Origin: an uncultured bacterium | Lineage (GTDB): Bacteria > Cyanobacteriota > Vampirovibrionia > Gastranaerophilales > Gastranaerophilaceae | Assembly (NCBI GenBank): GCA_900547585.1 | Contig: URHD01000019.1 | Location: 1-28,944 of the forward strand | Direction of reading: 5' to 3' | DNA: 28,944 nt | Shown: piece after piece, positions 1-9,500 of the stretch | How the letters are laid out: every line of letters begins with the position of its first letter | Numbering within the stretch: position 1 is the stretch's first letter | Notes under the pieces: generated by a model | Told to the model about the DNA's origin: nothing | Database searches by the model: none | The model's input: the letters and a program-made list of their open reading frames with translations, nothing else | Made by a program: the position numbers and the translations under genes

Positions 1-167
1 TTTTCTAGTACTCAAATGCTGCGCAAGGTTTTTTAGTAGGGCTTTACACCAAACGTATAGCCCTATTCTGGAAAAATAAAATAGCAGGTTTTGTCCAGTG
101 ATGCTTCGGTTTGAGGACAGAGCAGAGTGTCGTTTTGTTTTGACTTACGATGGTGAATTAATGCGAA

Positions 168-446
168 AGAACAATGAAATTGTAACAATTTTGTAAAATA
201 ATTAAAGTTTTCCAAAAAAATGCCGATAATAAATATACTGGTAAAAAACTGAGGATAATATCGTATTAAAATCATTTAAATGATTGAAAAGAAACGGTGT
301 AATAGGTTGTAAAATTTTATCAGGTGTGAAAGTTTGATAGTCGAGTGAGTTATTAATGTCAAAGAAAAAAAATCACGATATAAATGTACCGTACGTTGAG
401 GTAAAAGCACCCAAAACCCTTGTAAATACAGTAATTTCATTGTTCT
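168..446. repeat. 14-bp perfect inverted repeat pair flanking 251 bp
   Basis: The left arm AGAACAATGAAATT (168-181) and the right arm AATTTCATTGTTCT (433-446) are exact reverse complements. Outside the perfect core, both arms also have a GCG a few bases away (163-165 and, reverse-complemented, 451-453), so the similarity extends imperfectly. The arms enclose the likely promoter region and the leader ORF start. Aligned with the equivalent place before the second adhesin, the right arm lies in about 20 extra bases present only here. This geometry resembles invertible promoter segments, but no recombinase gene is in the window. Confidence 0.5.
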
Positions 447-460
447 CAAACGCTTTATAA
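356..460 (+). CDS. Candidate 34-aa leader peptide upstream of the giant adhesin
   Basis: An ATG at 356 opens a 34-codon frame ending at TAA 458-460, seven bases before the ATG (468) that abuts the G-tract. The peptide starts MSKKK and contains KTLVN, which recurs in the leader before the second adhesin. The ribosome site is weak (GAGTGAG-like). With the present 18 G, this frame is the same as the adhesin frame, and only the TAA separates them. It may be a decayed N-terminal extension of the adhesin or a leader for translational coupling. There is no proof it is translated. Confidence 0.3.
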   Translation: MSKKKNHDINVPYVEVKAPKTLVNTVISLFSNAL

Positions 461-469
461 TCCGCATAT

Positions 470-487
470 GGGGGGGGGGGGGGGGGG
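470..487 (+). repeat. Poly-G tract of 18 at the adhesin start (phase-variation tract)
   Basis: Eighteen consecutive G begin with the G of an ATG at 468-470 and are followed by CTA AAA CGC, which encodes LKR at the head of a signal peptide. From that ATG, the LKR frame is read only when the total G count is 16 or 19. At 18 the ribosome meets TAA at 489-491 after six glycines. Homopolymers this long are slippage hotspots in bacterial contingency loci. The exact count may also be a sequencing or assembly consensus of a mixed population. Confidence 0.85.
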
Positions 488-502
488 CTAAAACGCCTTG
501 CT

Positions 503-3500
503 TTGGCTGCTCTTGCCGGATGTGCATTGATTGCGAACGGACAGTGCGCGCTTTCTGATGAAATAACACTTTCTCCTGAAGATATTACACCTGTTGATAG
601 CCTAAAAACAGCTACCTCTGCCGAATTTGCTTCTGAAGAAGAAAATTCTTTTACTCTGGGCGATGTTAGCGTTGCATCTGAAATCGGCGGACCAATCGGT
701 TATTCTGCCGCCTCTGAGAATAACGGAATTTACACTTTAACGCCCGCCACTGCTGATGATTACGACTACAAAACCGATACAATCAACGCAGACGGCACTG
801 TAACAACAAATTACTACAAAATAACCTTAAACGCGTCCGGAGCAGGCACCGCTGAGAACATCACCTGGACGCAAACTGACACCGCCGGCGCAAATACCGT
901 TGCTGTGACGCTTCCGAATAATGAAGTTGTTTACATGCAGTATTCTTATGCGACTCCAGATGGTTATTCAACTACTTCTTCACGTGTAACTTCCCCCAGC
1001 GCCTCAAATGCTACGAAAATGGTGTTCAGCGGGATAAAAAATACATCATCGGTAACAGGCAGCAATAGCAGCGGTGGTACAAGTTCTCGTACCGGTACTG
1101 ATGATACAGTTACCAGTGCAGACAATCATCAATCCAACCCAGCCGGAGATTTATTTTCTGTGGACTCCAGTGCGAGAGCCAGTGCAAGTGCAAGTGCAAG
1201 TGCAAATGCTGATGCCAGTATCTCCCGAACAAATAAAGGCGGAGCTTTATCAAATACCAACTCTACAGCTGTAGATATTACGGCTGATTTTACAAATAAT
1301 AACGTATCCCAAACAGCAACCGGCGGCAGCGCATATGGCGGTACTGCTACTGCTTACGGCGGCACTGCTTCTGCGAAGAGCGGGAATGTTTCTGCAACAG
1401 CTTCATACTCCAGAACGGATGGCGTCAATCCGGACAATGACGCAATCTGCTCTACATCTGCTACAGCATACGCTGATGCGACGGCTTCTGCAGATGCATA
1501 TTCTAGTGGTACTGCATATTCCTATGGCGGAGCTATTGCAAACCAGAGCGGGGCAAAACTAGGAAATATAAAAGGGAATTTTGTTGGAAACAGCTCCATT
1601 GCTACGGGAAATGGAGGTTATGCGAGGGGCGGTACTGCCAGAGCCTATGGCGGAGATGCGACTGCTGTGTCAGGGAGTGCTTCAGCTTCTGCAACGGCAA
1701 CAAGTTCAAAAACTGGAACATATTGGCAAAAATTTTATGTGAACTCCTACGCTTATGCAACTGCCAGTTCTTCCGCAAAGGCATCTGCGGATGCTGAGGT
1801 ATCAGCTTCCGCGTCAACCTCGGGATGTGGATATGCATATGGGGGAGCTATTTCAAACGAAGGTACAATCGGCAATATTGAGGGTGATTTTGCAAATAAT
1901 ATTGCACAAGCGACAGCAACAAGAGGTTCTGCTTCTGGTGGAAGTGTGACTGCTGTTACCGGTACAACTTCAGCTACTGCAGGTTCTGTTTCTTCATCGG
2001 CCTCTGCAAGCGCAACAGGTATTCTTGATGCTGCTGAAAGAAATGCTTATATTGAAACAAGAGAACGATGGGTATTACCGGATGGCACGGTTGTTTCCGA
2101 AGGTACAGAAGGCGCAACAAAACAGACCTATTGGTATGACGGTTATAATGGTACTACCCACTATGATTCAAAGCCGGTATTCGAGGACAGAACATATAGC
2201 TCAAGTGTATCAATTAGCAACCATAGCCCTTCACAGGAAGGCGATAAAAGCCGTGATTCAGTTAGGGTAGAACATCCTGATACTGGTTCGTATTATGCAT
2301 ATGCAAGTGGTTCAGCAAGTGCATCTCAAAGCGAAAATGACTCTTCAATCCGCTCCACGTCCACCAGCACCACCACGAGCGCGTCCGCCTACGCCTACGG
2401 AGGAGCAATCTACAACGCCAGCAGCAAAACCATCGGCACAATCACCGGCTCCTTCACCAACAACTCCGCCACAGCCACCGCCAACAACACCACCGAAGCC
2501 TACGGAGGCGCAATCTACTCCCAAGGAACAATCGGAAAAATAACAGGAAACTTCACCAGCAACTACATAAGCGCCAAAAATGCCACCTACGGCGGCGCCA
2601 TCTATAACTCCGGCACTATAAACGGCCTCCAAGGCAACTTCACCAACAACTACATAAACAACACCTCCTCCGGCTCCGCACTCGGCGGCGCCATCTACAA
2701 CACCAACTCCATCACCTCCATAGATCAAGGCTCCTCCTTCTCAAATAACTACGTCAAAACTACCGGCTCCGCTCAAGGAGGCGCCATCTATAACTCCGGC
2801 GCCAACTTCGGCGACCTAAACGCCTCATTCCTCAACAACTACGCACAAACAAACTCCAACCCCTACGGTGGCGCCATCTATAACTCAAATACAATAAAAA
2901 GCATTACCGGCTCCTTCTCTAATAACTATACCCTCGCAAACTCCTCAAACGCCTACGGTGGCGCTATCTATAACACTAATACAATCACCAACGGCATAAC
3001 AAATACCTCCTTCTCCGGCAACTACGCTAAAGCAAACTCCGGCACTGTCCAAGGCGGAGCCATCTACAACAACTCCTCCTCCGCCCTCTCAACCTCCGGC
3101 TCCTTCTCTCAAAACTACTCCGAATCCACAACCAACGGCACCATCCAAGGCGGCGCTATCTACCACTCCGGCTCCGGCTCTGTAGATATTACCGCCAACT
3201 TTAACCAAAACTATACAAAATCTGCCTCCGGTACAACCCAGGGCGGCGCTATCTACAACACCGGCTCAAATATAAACACAATCTCCGGTACTTTCTCCGA
3301 AAACTATGTAAATACAGCCTCAAACGCCCAGGGAGGCGCCATCTACAACAACGGCACCATAAAAATAATTACCGGTAACTTCAACAACAATAACACCACA
3401 GCAACTACAAACGCCTACGGTGGCGCTATCTACAACAATGCCACTATCTCTACCTCCATCCAAAACACCACTTTCAACGGCAATTCCTCTCAAACTCAAT

Positions 3501-6500
3501 CCGGCTCCGCTCAAGGAGGCGCCCTATACACAAATAAAACAATCTCCGGCGGCATCATAAATACTAACTTCCTCAATAACTACGCACAATCTACCTCCGG
3601 AACCGCTCAAGGCGGCGCTATCTTCTCCACTCAAAACCTCACAATCTTCGCAAATAACGGAACCTCCAAATTCTCCGGAAACTACGTCCAAACCGGAACC
3701 GGAGAAAAAGATTATCAAGCGGTATACATGAACTCCTCCTCAAATACCCTCACCCTTAACGCTCAAAATAACGGAACAATAGAATTCGACGACTACATAA
3801 CCGGCGCCTCCGGATTTAAAGTTACCTTAACCGGAAACAACACCGGAAATATCCTCTTCACAGGAGATAATTCCGTACAAAACGGGGTCGTTACCCTCTC
3901 CGGCGCGAACCTTTCTTTCGCAACCAACTCCTTCGCTCACTCCGGTACAACACTCAACACCACAGGCTCCGCCTCCGTAAACCTCAACGACGGGAAAATA
4001 TCTAACTATAATATAAACAAACTCTCCTCAAATACAAATTCAAAATGGAATATAGACATAAATATGTCAGATAAAACCGGAGATACTATAAAAACCCTAA
4101 CCGCCTCCTCCGGAACCGTCTATATAAACAGCATAAACGTAACCGGCGCACCCTCCGAAGGCGCAAATACCATCAAAATTCTCGACACTCAAAACTCTAA
4201 CCTCAAACTTGCCCTCAACAGCTCACTAACCGGAAATAAATTAATAAGCACTGTGGATAACTCCTATGTCGAAAAAATAAATGCCACCACAAACTGGACA
4301 GATATCTACAGATACCTCGATGAACAAGTCGAAATCTACGGAGAATACGCCCTCGCTACCACCACAACAACCTACGATAGCATAAAATATACCGTAACCA
4401 CCAAAATCCTCGGCACCGGCCTAAATGTCCAGGGCGATACCCTCATGCTCTGGAACCAGGCAAACCTCACCGAAGAAAAAAACTTTAATTTCGATGCCGC
4501 AGATAATATTTACTCCGTCGGCGCTAACCTCGGCTCCACTCAAGGCCAAATAGTTAATATCAATGGAGTCGCTGACGAAACATCAAAATCTGTTATCAAC
4601 ATGAATGGAAAAACCGGTTTTGTACAGGATTCAGCTACAACTTTAACTCTTAATAACCTCGAAATAACAGGCTCTGCCGACTCCGAAGGCTCGGTTATAA
4701 ATGCAACAAGCACCGACGCAGTAACCAACCTCAACAACATTACCCTCAGCGACGCAAAAACAAACGCCTCAATAAAAAATGCCGGCACACTCAATATAAT
4801 AAGCGGAACAAATAACCTCAACAGCTCTGTCTCCGGCACAGGTACAACAAATATAATAAACGGTTCAAAATTGGTAATAGGTAACGGAAAATCTATTACT
4901 CAATCTGTTATCAACATAAATAACGGCGAATTAACCCTCTCAGATACAGGAAAAATTAACGCCAACCTAACCATAGAACAAAACGGCAATGCAAACCTCA
5001 GCGCTTCCGGCATAACCTGTGCTGTTACCAACAACGGCAACCTGAATTTGCGTACCGGCACCCTCTCAGACGCTGTTCAGGGCTCCGGACTCACAAATAT
5101 ATCCGGCTCGGTAATCAGCAACTCTGCCATAAATCAGGGCATTAATATCTCAGGGGATTTAACAATTTCCGCAACAAATGTCGGCGGCTCTGTATCAAAC
5201 GGAGGCTCCCTAACCCTTAATGACGGAACTTTGAACAATACCGTCTTCGGTCAGGGCTCAACAAATATCTCCGGCGCAGTAATCAGCAACGCTGCCATAA
5301 ATCAGGGCATAAATATTTCCGGCGCATTAACCACCAATGCCTCAAATATAGGTGGAATTGTAACGAATGCCAACAATTTAACCCTCACAGGCGGAACCTT
5401 AAGCCAAACTGTTAACGGCACCGGTTCCACAAGCATTACAGGCTCTGTACTTGCCAATAATGCATTAAATCAAGAAATAAATATTTCGGATTCCGGTGAA
5501 CTCACCACCAACGCCTCAAATATAGGTGGAATTGTAACGAATGCCAATATTTTAACCCTCACTGGTGGCACTCTGGCTCATTCCATTTCCGGAACCGGTT
5601 TTGCCTGCATAACCGGAACTGTCCTCGGTAACGCCGCCATGAATCAAGCTCTAGACATAACCGGCTCCCTCACAACCGACGCTGACAACATAGGCGCTAC
5701 AGTTTCCAACTCCAACGACCTCACTCTCACCGGCGGAACATTGAATCAAAAGATTGCAGGTTCCGGCACTACAACTGTTACCGGCGATGTTACAAACAAC
5801 GAAACCATCTCTCAAGATGTCACAATAACTTCTTCCGGCAATCTCACCAACAACAATGAAATAGGAAATGTAAGAAATTCCGGCATTCTTACCTCAAGCG
5901 CAGAAAATTTAACCGGAACAATAGAAAACAATCAGAGCTTAAACCTTTCCGGAACTCTGGCTAAAACCGTTTCCGGCAACGGTACAACCTATGTAGCAAA
6001 TATGCTGACCTTTGACGACGGTGCAAACATAAATTCAACACTAAATCTTGCCTCAGATGCCGTTTTAAATACGACAGGTTCTGCTGACAGCACTTTTTCT
6101 GCCGGCTCAATAACCGGTGGTGGAAATGTATTCATAACTAACGGAGCTCTTACCGTAAAAAATAACGCGCAGCTAAATTCGCTTAAAAATACTGCTTCGG
6201 TGAGCATTTTAGGGGATTTAAACGCCGCCGGAAACATAACTTCCTCCGGCTTGCTGGGTGTAACCGGCTCTGTCAGTGCCGGCACTTTCTCCAATACTGG
6301 TGTAACAACAATTTCCGGCAATTTGGAAACGCAAAACAATCTCGAGAATACTTCTGAAATGACTGTTGAAGGTAAGGTTCTTTCCGGCAATTTCACCAAT
6401 TCCGGCACTGCCATAATAAAAGGCGGCGCTGAAACGAAGGATTTTATCAACGACGGAACAACTTACATTACCGGCGATTTAAGTGCAAAAGACATAACAA

Positions 6501-9500
6501 ACAACAAAAACCAGCTTTTGGGCATAACAGGAACAACAACAGCTTCAAATGTCACAAACCATGGCGATTTGGACGTCGGCGGCAACCTGATTGTTCAGCA
6601 AATTGTTACAAACACCGGTTTCCTTGACGTTACAGGCTATATGACAGCTGAGCAGGTTAACAACACCGGCGAAATAAACATTGGGGATGAAGCAAATGTA
6701 AGTATAACCGGCGATCTAACCGCCACAGAAGACATAACCACCTCAGGAACACTCAATGTTATTGGTGCAATAAACGCACAAAACCTTGAAAATCAGGGCT
6801 CCTTAACCGCCGGCAAAAACGCTGAACTCACCTCTTTAACCAACTCCGCCGACGGAATTGTGCAAATTACAGGCAACATTACCGCCGCTCAAGAGATTTC
6901 TAACCTCGGCTCTTTAAAAGCATCTTCCGCCTTTGCAAACAATATTGCAAACTCCGGCACCATGACCTTGAACAACGACCTTTCCGCCTCCGATGAAATC
7001 ACCAATACAGGCAGTTTGACCGTTTTAGGCCATGCAAGCGGAAACAAAGTCTCCAACACCGGTACCCTTAGTGTTAAAAACGGTGCGGATTTCGCTGATG
7101 TTCTAAACGAATCGCTTGCCGTTCTGTGTGGCGTCATAACTTCTGCAAATCTCGAAAATAGTGGCGAAATGGACATTACAGGCTCCCTTGATGCGTCCGG
7201 AAATGTTACAAATACCTCGAAATTAACTGTTTCGCAAGATTTAACCACTCAAGGCGATCTGCTCAACTCCCAAATCCTCGACGTAACAGGTTCAATTTCC
7301 GGAAAAAATATTACAAACGATGGCACCGCGCAAATAGAAGGCAATGTAACTACTTCAGGCAAATTCTCCAACACAAACACCTTCACCGCCGCGGGCTTTC
7401 TCAGTACAAGTGAACTAACAAACACCGGTACCCTCACCGTTAAAAACGGTGCAATTGCCCAATCCATAATAAACGACGGCGCTGCTTCAATCTCTGGCAA
7501 TGTGCAAACAAGCACCCTGCAAAATAATCTCAAAATGGAAATTTCGGGCTCCCTTGAAGCGCAGTCCAACATTACAAATACCTCGGATTTGACAGTCACT
7601 CAAGACGTAACAGCTCTCGGGGAAATTAGCAACACAAAAACCATGCAGGTAACCGGCTCAACCACAGCGAACAACCTCACAAACGAAGGTACTTTCTCCT
7701 CCGGCGGAAATCTAAAAACTAGTTCTACCCTTACAAATAAAGACCAAATGACCGTTTCAGGCACCCTCACCGCCGCAGAAGCAACAAACACCGGCTCTCT
7801 CACCGTCCAATCCGGCTCGATTTTCGGAAACTTTACCAACGAAACCCTTGCCCAACTCTACGGCGGTGTAAATGCAGATTCAATAACAAACTCCGGCTCC
7901 CTCAACCTCTCAGGCGGTTCCTCAAATATACAAAACATTCAGAATTCTTCGGTCATAAATATTACCGACGCCGCATTTGCGTTTTCGCAAGAAATTTCCG
8001 GCAACGGAGAATTAAATATTCAAAACTCCACCTTCAGCGCCAACGGAATTATTGACAATCAGGTCCTAAACTCGCAAGACAGCACCCTGAACCTTGCAGC
8101 TGTTTCAGATATCCTCAAAACCTCTACCCTCAACGCATCAGGCGGAACCATAAACACCGCTGACGGGCAATATGTCGATTACAAGATAAAAGAACTCAAT
8201 TCAACCGACACAAAATACAACATCGACATAGTCATAAACAAAGACGAGCAAAAAGCCGACACCTTTACCCTCGAAAACGGCGGTTCAGGAAAGATTTTTA
8301 TTTCCTCAATAAATGTAGGAACAAATATTATAAACAACTGCGACGATCATGAGCGCTACATTATCCAGATAATAAAATCTGCAAGCCCCGATGCCCCGCA
8401 GCTCGATTATGACGGCTCAAAAGTTCTTAATCAAGCATCTGCAAATATGTCCAGCGATGAAATCCTCGCAAAAGAATTCGGGCTCCGTACAATAAACACG
8501 ACCAACGATTCCCTCGAAATCCGCGGGCTTCAAGACACATTCTGCGAATGGGCGGATTTCGCCACCGCAGAAGACAAATCTTTCACTTTTGTTGAAAATT
8601 CCGGCTACATTCTCTCCAGAGATATTGAAAAAATAACCGGAGATAAAATCTCTATCTACGGAAACAACAGCACTTTCAACGCAAACAGCAATGCATTCCT
8701 CTCTGAAATTACAGAAAACCAGGACATTACAATATCCGATTTAACAATAAATAACTCCCCGGAATCCGCACGCAACAATGGCACTCTCAGCCTCAACAAT
8801 GTTAAAACAAACAAAGATTTCACAAATAACAAAAATCTCAATATTTCCGGCACAACTACCGTCGGAAACCTCGTCAACAACGCTCAAACAACCTTCACCG
8901 GCGACCTTTTGACCACTGCAAACATTGAAAACAACGCAAATATCTCCGCAGAAGGAAATATTAGTGCAAAAGAAGTTATGAATAACTCCGAAATCACAGT
9001 AAACGGAATCTTTCTCGCTGAAAATATCTCCAACAGCGCAGATTCAACTATCTCAACAACAAAAGATCTCCTATCCAACAATCTCACCAACGACGGAACC
9101 ATTTTTTCCGAAGCAGATATAACCGTCGCAGAAACCCTGACAAACAACGCCGGAGCCCAACTCACCTCCGCTCAAAATACTTCCGCAAAAAATATCCAAA
9201 ACCACGGAACTATCCAAACAAACGGCTCCCTTTACGTATCAGAAACCCTCTCAAATGCTGACACCCTCACAATAACCGGCCCAACTTACGCCAAAAACTT
9301 CACAAACACCGGTTCCGCCTCCATTCAAGGCACCCTTGAAGCTGACGAAATCTCGAACAGCAACACACTTGAAACAAATTCCAACATAATTGTAAGCGGC
9401 GCCTTAACAAACACCGGTTCCCTCACCACCTCAGGCGCGCTTAAAGCTGACGAAATCTCGAACAGCAACACCCTTGAAGCAAATTCCGACATAATTGTAA

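Larger units (their letters stand above)
1..467. other. Upstream regulatory region of the giant adhesin
   Basis: No convincing long gene is visible; minus-strand open frames here have no ribosome binding site or recognisable protein. The region holds a small 7-bp inverted repeat (TAGGGCT at 37-43, AGCCCTA at 59-65) without a T-run. It also has a 14-bp inverted repeat pair (168-181 and 433-446), a TGTAACAATT element at 181-190 that recurs upstream of the second adhesin (18974-18983), and a short leader ORF (356-460). Everything points toward the gene at 503, so it is most simply read as that gene's promoter and 5' leader. No confident -35/-10 pair was found. Confidence 0.5.

Noticed and set aside
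37..65. Inverted repeat near the window start as a terminator
   Set aside because: Only a 7-bp stem and no T-run on either strand.
2345..2728. Minus-strand 127-codon open frame opposite the GGAIYN block, and similar ones at 3320-3718
   Set aside because: A by-product of C-ending codons in the plus-strand adhesin; the product is low-complexity Gly/Val sequence with no start signal.
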